A DNA stretch of 64,000 nt from Undibacterium_A arcticum (GTDB lineage: Bacteria > Pseudomonadota > Gammaproteobacteria > Burkholderiales > Burkholderiaceae_D): assembly GCF_042660705.1 (NCBI RefSeq), contig NZ_JBHSUQ010000001.1; one strand, written 5' to 3'. Every line of letters starts with the position of its first letter. Position 1 is the stretch's first letter. The position numbers and the translations under genes were made by a program. Positions 16,753 through 25,126 of the stretch are shown in pieces. Under the pieces are notes generated by a model. That model was not told where the DNA came from and did no database searches. It saw nothing but the letters and a program-made list of their open reading frames with translations.

Positions 16753-19026
16753 TTAAGCAGGTGCCAACTTTAACAGCAAAATGTGTACTTTGGCACCGCT
16801 GGTCTCGGATCGGTTCTGGATGTCGACACGGCCACCGTGCTCGTCGATGATTTTTTTCACCATGGCCAGGCCGAGTCCTGTTCCGCGCGGTTTGGATGTT
16901 ACATAAGGTTCAAATGCACGCTTGAGGATGTTTGGCGCAAATCCCGGTCCGCTGTCGCTGATTGACAGTCGTGCCGCACTGCACACCTCGCCATTGGCAT
17001 TTTGATAGCGTACCACTTCGGTCACCAAGTCGATCCGGGGGCGGGCTGCATCCTTGTTGCGATCGGACACCGCGTCCTGTGCATTTTGCAGAAGATTGTG
17101 AATTACCTGGCGCAGCTGGGTGGCATCGCCCATCACCTGCGGCAACTGCGGCGCCAGCGCCGCATGGATGATATCGCGCTCGTCGCCAGCAACGTACAAA
17201 TGCAGGATATCCTCGATCAAGCTGTTCAGATCCAGTGGTGACAGCACCGCCGGCGGCGTTCTGGCATAGTCGCGGAAGTCGTCGACCATCCGTTTCATTG
17301 AGCTGACCTGATTGACGATGGTCAGTGTACTCTTGTGCAGAATCGCCGCATCCGCTGGCGCCAGTTTGCCTTCCAGTTTCATTTGCAGGCGTTCCGCCGA
17401 CAGCTGGATTGGCGTCAGTGGATTCTTGATCTCATGCGCCAGCCGGCGCGCCACCTCGCCCCACGCAATTGAACGCTGTGCCGAGATCACGTTCGAGATA
17501 TCGTCGAATACCACGATATAACCGTTGCCGTCCTGCACCGGCAAGCGCGAGCCGCGCGCCAGCAGCGTGATGTCATGCCCGGCTGCGCCGGTGGCGCTCA
17601 GTTGCGGGATTTCGATCTGCTGCTGCCAATGCACATCATCGACGCCGCCTGCCGCCTGCGCGCTTTGCTCGCTGAACGACTTGATCACGACGTCGCCGAA
17701 TGGTCGCAGGCCGTCGATGGCGGTCAGGCTTTGGCCGACATAGGCCTCGAAATCGTGCTGTAGGATGCGTTCGACCGATTCGTTGCAGCTGACCAGATGG
17801 AACTCGCCATCGAGCACCATCACGCCGGCCGACATATTGGCCAGCACCGATTCCAGATACGCTTTGGCGTTTTCCAGTTCGGCACGGTTCTTTTCGACCG
17901 CGGTGCGGGCGTCAAACAATTGCCGCGTCATGGTATTGAAGGATTGTGTCAGCGTACCAAGCTCGTCATTGCTGGCAACGATCGGACGCGGCGACAGATC
18001 GCCTTCGGCCACTGCCTTGGTGCCCTCGGCCAGTACCAGCAAGGGCTTGGCCAAATTGGTCGCGATCAGGAAGGCGCTGGCGACGGCGCCGAAGATCGCC
18101 AGCAGCAGCGTCAGCACCAACGTCGAGATATACATCTTGCGCAGGCCGGAGCGCGCCAGCGAACGCTCCTGATATTCGCTGTAGGAGACTTGCAGTGCTC
18201 TGGCGTTGTCGGCCAGCGAGGCGGGCACCGGTTGGATCAACTGCAGATAGTGGGTCTCGCCCTGGAGTGCGAGCGGATTGGACGAGCCCGGGATGGCAAT
18301 CACCACGCGCAGGCGCAGGCCGCTGGCTTCCGCTGGCGGCCCCGTCTTGGGAGCTGAGGTTTCGTGGTCCGCATCGTTATTGTTTTCGATCACGGAGAAA
18401 CCGCGCGACATACGGGCCTGGCGCAGCATGCTGGCACTCGGCAGCTCGGGGAGCAACGCCGCCAGCCGTCCACCATCAGTCGCGATGATTTTGCCGTCGG
18501 CGGTCAGGATGGTCGCCTCCTGCATCTGGCCTTGGTCGCGCATCCGTGACAACTGGGTCGCTTGCGCCGTCTCGCTCAGATCGGATAGCTCGAGCGCCAT
18601 ATTGTGTGCCTTGGTGGCAAGCTCGGACAGCGATCCATCGAGCGCGGCCTGGCCGAGATTGATCCCCGATTGCAGCGCCGATTCGACCTTGATGTCGAAC
18701 CAGGATTCGATCGAGCGCGACACGAATTGCACCGAAACCACGAAGATCACGACGCCCGGCAGAATGCCGATCACGGCGAACAGCAACACCAGCCGCGCCG
18801 TGAATCTGGAGCCAAATTTGCCGCGCCGGTAGCCCTTGTAAAAGCGGGTCAGCATCAACAGCACCAGCAGCAGCAGGGCGGTCGCCATCAATGCGTTCAG
18901 CCCCAGTAGCCAGGTGTAGTGGCGCTCGAAAAAACTGGAATTATCGGCTGCCGATGCCAGCAAAAACAGCAGGATCCCGGAGACGGCACCGCCGACGATC
19001 AATAGATAACGCAAGGTGCGGGTCAC
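16753..19026 (-). CDS. NtrY-like membrane sensor histidine kinase
   Basis: A 757-residue sensor kinase. Two or three N-terminal membrane segments (residues ~7-25, 35-58, 80-105) precede an extracytoplasmic part, another segment near 300, a HAMP region (ATNLAKPLLVLAEGTKAVAEG), a PAS-like region (VLANMSAGVMVLDGE), the H-box RRLAHEIKNPLTPIQLSAER and the catalytic domain with N-box HNLLQNAQDA, DSGPGFAP and RGTGLGLAMVKKI. This is the NtrY layout. It autophosphorylates on the H-box His and should phosphorylate the regulator encoded downstream. Its start overlaps the stop of the DUF4390 gene by 4 nt. Confidence 0.85.
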   Translation of the reverse strand: MTRTLRYLLIVGGAVSGILLFLLASAADNSSFFERHYTWLLGLNALMATALLLLVLLMLTRFYKGYRRGKFGSRFTARLVLLFAVIGILPGVVIFVVSVQFVSRSIESWFDIKVESALQSGINLGQAALDGSLSELATKAHNMALELSDLSETAQATQLSRMRDQGQMQEATILTADGKIIATDGGRLAALLPELPSASMLRQARMSRGFSVIENNNDADHETSAPKTGPPAEASGLRLRVVIAIPGSSNPLALQGETHYLQLIQPVPASLADNARALQVSYSEYQERSLARSGLRKMYISTLVLTLLLAIFGAVASAFLIATNLAKPLLVLAEGTKAVAEGDLSPRPIVASNDELGTLTQSFNTMTRQLFDARTAVEKNRAELENAKAYLESVLANMSAGVMVLDGEFHLVSCNESVERILQHDFEAYVGQSLTAIDGLRPFGDVVIKSFSEQSAQAAGGVDDVHWQQQIEIPQLSATGAAGHDITLLARGSRLPVQDGNGYIVVFDDISNVISAQRSIAWGEVARRLAHEIKNPLTPIQLSAERLQMKLEGKLAPADAAILHKSTLTIVNQVSSMKRMVDDFRDYARTPPAVLSPLDLNSLIEDILHLYVAGDERDIIHAALAPQLPQVMGDATQLRQVIHNLLQNAQDAVSDRNKDAARPRIDLVTEVVRYQNANGEVCSAARLSISDSGPGFAPNILKRAFEPYVTSKPRGTGLGLAMVKKIIDEHGGRVDIQNRSETSGAKVHILLLKLAPA

Positions 19027-19589
19027 TTCTCGTCGACCTTTTCTGCCTTGTAAGTGAAGCGCTTCCAGTCCGACGACAGGCGCCAGTCGCTGTTGTTGAG
19101 GGCGTTGACCTGGAACGGTTTCGACAATTGCGTGACGTCGAGCGCGGTGCGCACCGCGACGTTATAGGTCTCGCCCACTTTCAAGGCGCCCTTTTCGGCC
19201 ACGACCCAGCGCCGCGGGCGCCGCACCAGCGACAGCGCGTCGTCGAGGCTGTTGAAATTCTGCTGCAGGCTGCCGCTGATGGCGGCCTGGTAATGGCGGG
19301 TCCAGAAGTTGTACGAGATCTTGATGGTTTGCGACGTGATGATCGCTTTCTGGTCGAACCAGTACCAGCGCGGCCGTGTAATCTCGACCTCGGTGGTGAA
19401 CGACAGCGTCAGGCCGCGCGTGATCGCATCCTCCAGGCCGCGATTGAGATCGAATGCGAAGGTGGCCGACAGCTTGGTGCCCTCGTCGGTGGCTTCCAGA
19501 TGGGCTTGCGTGATCTCGATATTGTCGGCCGCGGCCGCCGCCAGTGACGGCACCAACAACGCGCACGCCGTCAGCCAGCACGCCAGCAT
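19023..19589 (-). CDS. DUF4390 secreted protein
   Basis: A 188-residue protein with a signal peptide (hydrophobic LTACALLVPSLAAAAA, cut near residue 21) and a beta-rich body: IEITQAHLEATDEGTKLSATF, RPRWYWFDQKAI, TRHYQAAISG and a tail ending WKRFTYKAEKVDEK. This matches DUF4390, which in betaproteobacteria commonly sits between rsmB and the ntrY-like gene, as here. It probably acts in the periplasm; I know of no proven function. The overlap with the kinase gene suggests a link to sensing. Confidence 0.78.
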   Translation of the reverse strand: MLACWLTACALLVPSLAAAAADNIEITQAHLEATDEGTKLSATFAFDLNRGLEDAITRGLTLSFTTEVEITRPRWYWFDQKAIITSQTIKISYNFWTRHYQAAISGSLQQNFNSLDDALSLVRRPRRWVVAEKGALKVGETYNVAVRTALDVTQLSKPFQVNALNNSDWRLSSDWKRFTYKAEKVDEK

Positions 19590-19677
19590 GGCAAACAGTC
19601 GTCGGTTAATGGCGGCGGTGAACAGAGATCAACTCCCGGGCAATGTCTAAATCGATCAGGACGTGACGCGCAACGCG

Positions 19678-21147
19678 CTATTGACTGGACGTTTTCTGAA
19701 ACAGCGCATAAAACAGACCATCGTGATCATCCTCTTTGCCGACTGTAGGGAGCAATTGACCGGGTGCGGGCAAGCGGGTTGCCTGATTGCGCATGGCGAA
19801 TGCGGCTGCCTGCGCCTCGGATTCCTGGGGCCAGAGCGAGCACGTGACAAAGAGCAATTTACCATTGGGGCGCAGCATCTGCCAAAGATTGTCGAGAATT
19901 TCCTTGGATAGTGTTGCAAGTTGGAGCGTGTCGGCCTTGCGTCGCAGCCAGCGGATGTCCGGATGGCGGCGCACGATGCCCGATGCGGTGCACGGTACGT
20001 CGGCCAGGATGCGGTCGAACTGGCGGCCATCCCACCATTGCCGGTTGCTGGCGTCGCCGACCGTTAGCGTGGCCGACAGTTGCAGGCGTTGCAGGTTTTC
20101 CTCGATCCGCACCAGCCGCCGGGCGTCGTGGTCGAGCGCGGTCAGGTCGAGCACGGCGGTTTCCAGCAAATGGCCAGTCTTGCCGCCCGGTGCCGCGCAG
20201 GCATCCAGGACCCGCATGCCATCGCTCACGTCCAGCAGGGTAGCAGCCAGTTGCGCGGCGGCGTCCTGTACCGACGCCATGCCGTCGGCAAAGCCGGGGA
20301 TCTGCGCGACCGGCAGCGGTTTGTCGAGACGCACCGCGCTTGACCCGATCGGCTGTGCCGCGATGCCAGCTTGCGTCAGGGTTTGCAGATACTCCGGTAC
20401 CGTGGTGCGGCGAAGGTTGACGCGCAAAGTCAGCGGCGGCGCACTATTGCCGGCAACCAGGATTGCTTGCCAGTCGTGCGGATAGGCAGACTTGACGGCA
20501 TCGATCCACCACTGCGGATAATTCCAGGCCGCGACCGGCTGCAATTGCGCGGTCTGCATCAGTGCGATGCGTTCGCGCAGGAAGCGTCGCAGCACGGCGT
20601 TGACCATGCCCTTGGCATGGGCGATATCGGGGTGCGCGGCAGCCGCGGTGACGGCCTGATCGACCACTGTGAAGTCGTCGTAGGGCAGGCCGCCGTCGGT
20701 TTCGCTTGGATTGCACAGCAGACTCAGCGCGCAGCACAGCAAGCCATGCAGCAGCGCCGGATCGGGCGCCTTGCTGGTCATCATGCCAAGCAGGGTCTCG
20801 GCCCGGCCCAGTTGGCGCATCGCGCGGTAGGCAATGGCCTGGATCGCGCCGCGGGCCTGTGGGCTGGGATCGCTGTGCTCAAAAATTTTCGCCAGTGCCT
20901 GCGGCAACGCGGTGCCGGCCTTGACTTGCGCCACCGCCTGCGCCGCGCCGAACAGCGCGAATGCCAGCGACTCGTGCGGCAATTTGGTTTTGAAATTGGG
21001 CTGCAGGCTGCGCCCGCTGCTCGGCAGTTCACTGGCGCTCGGGATCGATACCGCGCTCGGCGCCGAACCGGGCCCGGAGGCGGGTTTCAATTTGATGCGC
21101 ACCGGTTTCGGTGCCTTTTTGACGGTGATTAGCGGACGTTTTTGCAT
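19678..21147 (-). CDS. rsmB: 16S rRNA (cytosine-967-C5)-methyltransferase
   Basis: A 489-residue protein starting MQKRPLITVKK at 21147 in a TGATG overlap with the exporter stop. A longer ORF start would overlap that gene by 69 nt. An N-terminal NusB-like helical domain (from LAFALFGAAQAVAQV) precedes the SAM domain with DACAAPGGKTGH, the catalytic Pro-Cys in ADVPCTASGIVRRHPDIRW and the second cysteine in FVTCSLWPQESE. It methylates C967 of 16S rRNA. A basic Lys/Pro-rich N-terminal extension of ~60 residues is longer than in E. coli RsmB. Confidence 0.92.
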   Translation of the reverse strand: MQKRPLITVKKAPKPVRIKLKPASGPGSAPSAVSIPSASELPSSGRSLQPNFKTKLPHESLAFALFGAAQAVAQVKAGTALPQALAKIFEHSDPSPQARGAIQAIAYRAMRQLGRAETLLGMMTSKAPDPALLHGLLCCALSLLCNPSETDGGLPYDDFTVVDQAVTAAAAHPDIAHAKGMVNAVLRRFLRERIALMQTAQLQPVAAWNYPQWWIDAVKSAYPHDWQAILVAGNSAPPLTLRVNLRRTTVPEYLQTLTQAGIAAQPIGSSAVRLDKPLPVAQIPGFADGMASVQDAAAQLAATLLDVSDGMRVLDACAAPGGKTGHLLETAVLDLTALDHDARRLVRIEENLQRLQLSATLTVGDASNRQWWDGRQFDRILADVPCTASGIVRRHPDIRWLRRKADTLQLATLSKEILDNLWQMLRPNGKLLFVTCSLWPQESEAQAAAFAMRNQATRLPAPGQLLPTVGKEDDHDGLFYALFQKTSSQ

Positions 21148-21788
21148 CAGTTTTTGGTGAGTACGAGTTTGGCGCCGAGCGCGATGAAGGCTGTGCCGAC
21201 GGTGCGCTCCAGCCATTTTTTGATTTGCGGGTTATGGCCGGCATGCCGCGCCAGCGTGCCGGCCAGCAGCGCGGTGCCGCTATTCCAGAGGGTCGACATC
21301 AGCAGAAATACCGCGCCCAGCAATAAAAAGGCGAGCGTCTTGTGCGGCGAATCGCGGTGCACGAATTGCGGGAAGAAGGACAGGAAGAACAGGATCACTT
21401 TCGGATTCAGGATATTGGTCGCCACTGCCTGCCAGAAAATTTTGGGCAGCGGCCGCACATCCAGCATGACCGGCGTATCGGCCGCGGCGTTGGCAGGTTT
21501 GGCCAGCAGCATGCGCAGGCCCAGATAAATCAGATAGGCGCCGCCGGCCAGCTTGACCAGCAGGAAGGCAGTGGCGGAAGCGGCCAGAATCGCGGACAGG
21601 CCGAGCGCCGAGGCTAGCGCGTGGAACACGCAGCCGGCCGAGATACCGAGCGCCGACACCAGCCCCGCGGCGCGGCCTTGCGCCACGCTGCGCCCGACGA
21701 TGTAGGCGGTGTCCGGACCGGGCGTGGCATTCAATAGCAGCACGGCCATGCAAAACAGGCCGAAGTCGGTGATGCCGAAGGGGGGCAT
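21147..21788 (-). CDS. LysE/RhtB-family amino-acid exporter
   Basis: A 213-residue inner-membrane protein with five or six hydrophobic segments and the LysE signature NATPGPDTAYIVGRSVAQG near the N-terminus, then GISAGCVFHA, LKLAGGAYLIYLG-like text and TNILNPKVILFFLSFFPQF. I chose the ATG at 21788 (MPPFGITDF); the ORF can be extended to a TTG at 21809. Such proteins export amino acids or homoserine lactone-like compounds by proton motive force; the substrate cannot be read. It is translationally coupled to rsmB. Confidence 0.85.
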   Translation of the reverse strand: MPPFGITDFGLFCMAVLLLNATPGPDTAYIVGRSVAQGRAAGLVSALGISAGCVFHALASALGLSAILAASATAFLLVKLAGGAYLIYLGLRMLLAKPANAAADTPVMLDVRPLPKIFWQAVATNILNPKVILFFLSFFPQFVHRDSPHKTLAFLLLGAVFLLMSTLWNSGTALLAGTLARHAGHNPQIKKWLERTVGTAFIALGAKLVLTKN

Positions 21789-21963
21789 GATGAAATGGGT
21801 CGCTGGCAAAATGGAAAGGCTAGATTGTAGCGGTTGTGCTGGCTTAAGGGCATTTGTGCCGGGTCGCGGCTTTCAAACAGGTGAGCGGAACAGCAGGAAA
21901 TGATGCCATTGCAGGCTGGCAAAGTGGCCCGCGCTGGCACAGCCGCCGCGGGTGTCGCAGCAG

Positions 21964-22830
21964 CTAGGCAATGCGTCGATCCACATCGAGCCAGGCGCGG
22001 ACATCCGCAAACACCCGCTGGGCATCGATCTCGTTGAAAATTTCGTGATAAAAACGGTCATAGCAATGCATCTTGCGCAATTCCTGCGGCAGTTGCCTGA
22101 AGAAAAGATGACTGCCTTGCGCATCAACCAGCCGATCGTCGCCGGCCACCACCATCAGGACCGGAATCGCAAGCGTCGCTGCCTGCGCCTGGCAATCGGC
22201 CACGGCCGCGCGCATGCTGTGCAATAAACGCGCGCTGATTCGGCCGTGCACGAGGCGGTCGCTGTGGTAGGCCACGGCGACGGCCGGGTCATGCGACAAA
22301 AATTGCGTTTTCAGGCCATTCGGCACAGCCAGGCCGGGCGCAATGGCCGACAGTATTTTGAGTAGCAGCAGTTGCCCACGCGACAGCGGTAGCGCGAGCG
22401 CCGGTGACGACAGTATCAGGCCGGCCAGAGGCATTTTGGCGGCCAGCGCCAAGCGCGCCGCAAACAGGCCGCCCATGCTGTGACCAAACAACAGCGGCGG
22501 AGCGCCAAGCTGATGCGCGAAATCGCCGATGACAATTTCGGCATCCTGCAGCAACGTGTCCTGATGCGGCACGTCGCCGCGCGGGCCGCCTGAGCGACCG
22601 TGGCCGCGATGGTCGTAGATGCGCACCGACCAGCCGCAATCATTGAAAAAGCGTGCAACATGACGGTAGCGACCGCCATGTTCGCCCAGGCCATGCATCA
22701 GCACGATGCCGCCACACCTGCCGGCAGTGTCATCGACCATAAAATCGGTAAATGACAGCGCCGTACCGTCGGCCGCGTTCAGCACCGCCGGGGTATTCAG
22801 CGTTAAGTCAGCCGGCATTTCGGGGTGCAT
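21964..22830 (-). CDS. Alpha/beta hydrolase, monoacylglycerol lipase/lysophospholipase type
   Basis: A 288-residue cytoplasmic serine hydrolase. The oxyanion region is LMHGLGEHGGRY, the nucleophile elbow GHSMGG, the RGHGRSGG loop follows the family, the acid is in VVAGDDRLVD and the histidine in YDRFYHEIFNE. This set fits the PldB/monoacylglycerol lipase group. It presumably cleaves acyl esters of glycerol or lysophospholipids. It stands alone between the exporter gene and the DUF1840 gene with 150-nt and 50-nt gaps. Confidence 0.85.
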   Translation of the reverse strand: MHPEMPADLTLNTPAVLNAADGTALSFTDFMVDDTAGRCGGIVLMHGLGEHGGRYRHVARFFNDCGWSVRIYDHRGHGRSGGPRGDVPHQDTLLQDAEIVIGDFAHQLGAPPLLFGHSMGGLFAARLALAAKMPLAGLILSSPALALPLSRGQLLLLKILSAIAPGLAVPNGLKTQFLSHDPAVAVAYHSDRLVHGRISARLLHSMRAAVADCQAQAATLAIPVLMVVAGDDRLVDAQGSHLFFRQLPQELRKMHCYDRFYHEIFNEIDAQRVFADVRAWLDVDRRIA

Positions 22831-22877
22831 TCAGTGGCGGCACGCAGTTGATGCAGCTACTTACACGCTGCAGTCAC

Positions 22878-23222
22878 TTACACGCCCCAAAGGATGTCAT
22901 ATCCGCCTTTATGTGCCTCGCGCAGCATTTCCAGCAGCGGATAGGCACGCGCCGAGAAACTGACCGCTTGCGGCGGTTCATGCTCGTTGTCGTCGCCGAA
23001 ATCGCCATGATGCGCATGGATGTCGTGCTGCACTTCATCCGAAGTCGGGTGGGCGCGGCTTTCGGCAACTTCTGCTTCCAGCTTGGTGAGTGCGGTCCCG
23101 GCTTCCGACGCCGTAATGACGCCACGTTTGGCGTCCTTGTGCAGCAAATTGAGAATGCGCCTGGCATGCTCCTCGTACATCGTGACGGTGGCGGTAGCTT
23201 TTGATTTGAATGTGATCAACAT
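22878..23222 (-). CDS. DUF1840 family protein
   Basis: A 114-residue protein starting MLITFKSKATATVTM at 23222. The 23 codons upstream are in frame but unlike the family. The body has AKRGVITASEAGTAL, an acidic/His-rich middle (HDIHAHHGDF) and the C-terminal block FSARAYPLLEMLREAHK, typical of DUF1840 in betaproteobacteria. No signal peptide is seen and the function is unknown. The histidine cluster might bind metal, which is inference. Confidence 0.8.
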   Translation of the reverse strand: MLITFKSKATATVTMYEEHARRILNLLHKDAKRGVITASEAGTALTKLEAEVAESRAHPTSDEVQHDIHAHHGDFGDDNEHEPPQAVSFSARAYPLLEMLREAHKGGYDILWGV

Positions 23223-23477
23223 AGCGAGCCTAATCATGTAAGTGGCGATGATGAAAACATAACACGAATCCTTACTTCCAGTATCTGACATTCAGTACGG
23301 ACAGGCAAGCCTGGACGCGTGGTTGGCGCCTGGAAAATTCATGCGCCGATCCTGCTGCAATAAATATACTGGCTAATCAAATCAATTGTTCCGCAATGAA
23401 ATCATGCGAATAATCATGATACTCCAGCAAAAAAGGAAGGGTGTACGGTCGTGTGGGCGCTGCGCAACAGGGCCGAT

Positions 23478-24065
23478 TCAATTGAGCTTGAACGAGGTCA
23501 AGAAAGTGTCGACCGCATCGCGCGACACCGCCTGCGGCTTGCCGATCACGATCAGCTGGTAAATGCGCTGATCCTGTGCGATGAAGCGCGCGATCAGCAG
23601 CGTTGGTTCGGCCGTCGCGCCGCGCACGCCTTCCGCCTCGATCGACAGCGAACTGGTCTGCCGCTTACCGCCTGGCGCTCCCTGCGCGGCGGCCGCGCTG
23701 CTCTCGCTCTTGACGGTGCCCTTGATGTTGCTGACCAGTGCCTTCTTCATCGCCGGCAGCGCCGCCTGGGCCTTGGCGGCGTCGGGCAATTCAGCGGTGC
23801 CGATCGCAAATGTGACGCCATCGACTTCGGCTGCGGTCATCTGCATCGTCACCGTGGTGCCGTTGAGGTTGATCTGGCGCGCGATCGACGACGGTTTGGC
23901 CGGCAGCACCACCACAAACGGCGCGTCCTTGCCGTGGACTTCGCGCCAGTCGAACTTGGGCGAGCAGGCCAGCAATAGCAGGGTGCAGGCGCTGACCGCC
24001 AGCACGCTGCGGCCAGTAGCGCGCAACAGCGCACGGGGATGCAGGGCAAGGGAATTTTTTGGCAT
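23478..24065 (-). CDS. Putative lipoprotein
   Basis: A 195-residue protein with a twin-Arg-free signal sequence and lipobox LLLLAC (modified Cys ~34), so probably anchored in the outer or inner membrane. The rest alternates beta and helix: FDWREVHG, ARQINLNGTTVTMQMTAAEVDGVTFA, IGKPQAVSRDAVDTFLTSFKLN. I do not recognise a named family, though the text resembles small lipoproteins with a C-terminal VDTFLxSF motif. It is downstream of the EamA gene, 57 nt away. Confidence 0.65.
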   Translation of the reverse strand: MPKNSLALHPRALLRATGRSVLAVSACTLLLLACSPKFDWREVHGKDAPFVVVLPAKPSSIARQINLNGTTVTMQMTAAEVDGVTFAIGTAELPDAAKAQAALPAMKKALVSNIKGTVKSESSAAAAQGAPGGKRQTSSLSIEAEGVRGATAEPTLLIARFIAQDQRIYQLIVIGKPQAVSRDAVDTFLTSFKLN

Positions 24066-24122
24066 GGTTTTTGGTGACGATGAGGTGGTTGAATGCGTTG
24101 ATTTCCGCGGCGACTCCCGCGA

Positions 24123-25115
24123 TCATGCCGCGCTTGCGGCCCTAAGTCTTGTGCGCTGGAACACGTGCACTCCCAGCAATACGCCGAGGCACAGCAGTAG
24201 CACGCCGGTCAGCACCTGTGGCGGCGGCATGCTGCCACGCAGGATGAATGCATACAGCAGCGCGGCCAGCGTTTCAAACACGATCAACTGCCCGGCCAGC
24301 GAGGTCGGCAGGCGCTGGCTGGCCTGGTTCCACAACAGCGTACCGAGCCACGAGGCGAGCAGTCCGATCACCAGCATGATGCCGATGAACAGCTGCGGTC
24401 TGGGTCCGAGCGGGAAGGCGTACGCGCCGCCGCTGACATGGCTGAACAGCCCGTAGCCGGCAAAGCCGAGCAGTGCCAGCGGCAAGGTTGCCAGGCCCTG
24501 CGCGGTGGCCCAGGTCGATGAAGCAAGATTCGGATGCGCCTTCAGGTGGCGCCCGTTCATGATCGGGTACCAGGTCCACGCCGCCACCGCGCCCAGTGTG
24601 ATCGCGCAGCCCAGCGCGTAATCTGCCGGCGTGCGGCCGGCGCCGCTCCCGTGCGGTAGGTGCGGCATCTGCTTCATGTGCGCCAGTTCGCTGCCGTTGA
24701 CCAGCATCAGACCGGCCGCAATAATCAGCAGCGGCAGTGCCAGCGAGCGCCACGCGACGGTTTCCGACGGATGGCCGGGCAGCAGATTCGCGCACACCGA
24801 AATCACCACCGGCAGCGTGCCGATCAGCATGGTCGGCAGCGGTGCATCGGCCAGCTGGATGCCGGTCGCCAGCGCCGCGTAATACAGCAGATTGCCGACC
24901 AGCGCCAGTTTCAGCGCGGCGATCCAGTCGGCCCGACGCAGGGCCACGATGCGGCGCCAGTCGAACAAGGCCGGCACCAGGGCGATCAGGCCGAACGCGA
25001 TATAGCGGGCAAATGACAGCACCAGGCCGGGATAGTCACCCAGCAGCAGCGGTGCGATAAATACCAGGCCCCACAGCAGCCCGGCGCCGAGCGCGCACAA
25101 GATTCCAATGAACAT
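24123..25115 (-). CDS. EamA/DMT-superfamily transporter
   Basis: A 330-residue inner-membrane protein with about ten hydrophobic segments in two EamA halves, beginning MFIGILCALGAGLLWGLVF at 25115 and ending with AASAA. The open frame continues far upstream through the comM gene in a different frame; that part is a shadow and not protein. The gene begins 11 nt after the comM stop, so the two are likely co-transcribed. DMT transporters export metabolites or drugs; the substrate is unknown. Confidence 0.83.
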   Translation of the reverse strand: MFIGILCALGAGLLWGLVFIAPLLLGDYPGLVLSFARYIAFGLIALVPALFDWRRIVALRRADWIAALKLALVGNLLYYAALATGIQLADAPLPTMLIGTLPVVISVCANLLPGHPSETVAWRSLALPLLIIAAGLMLVNGSELAHMKQMPHLPHGSGAGRTPADYALGCAITLGAVAAWTWYPIMNGRHLKAHPNLASSTWATAQGLATLPLALLGFAGYGLFSHVSGGAYAFPLGPRPQLFIGIMLVIGLLASWLGTLLWNQASQRLPTSLAGQLIVFETLAALLYAFILRGSMPPPQVLTGVLLLCLGVLLGVHVFQRTRLRAASAA

Positions 25116-25126
25116 CGGGGCGCCGC

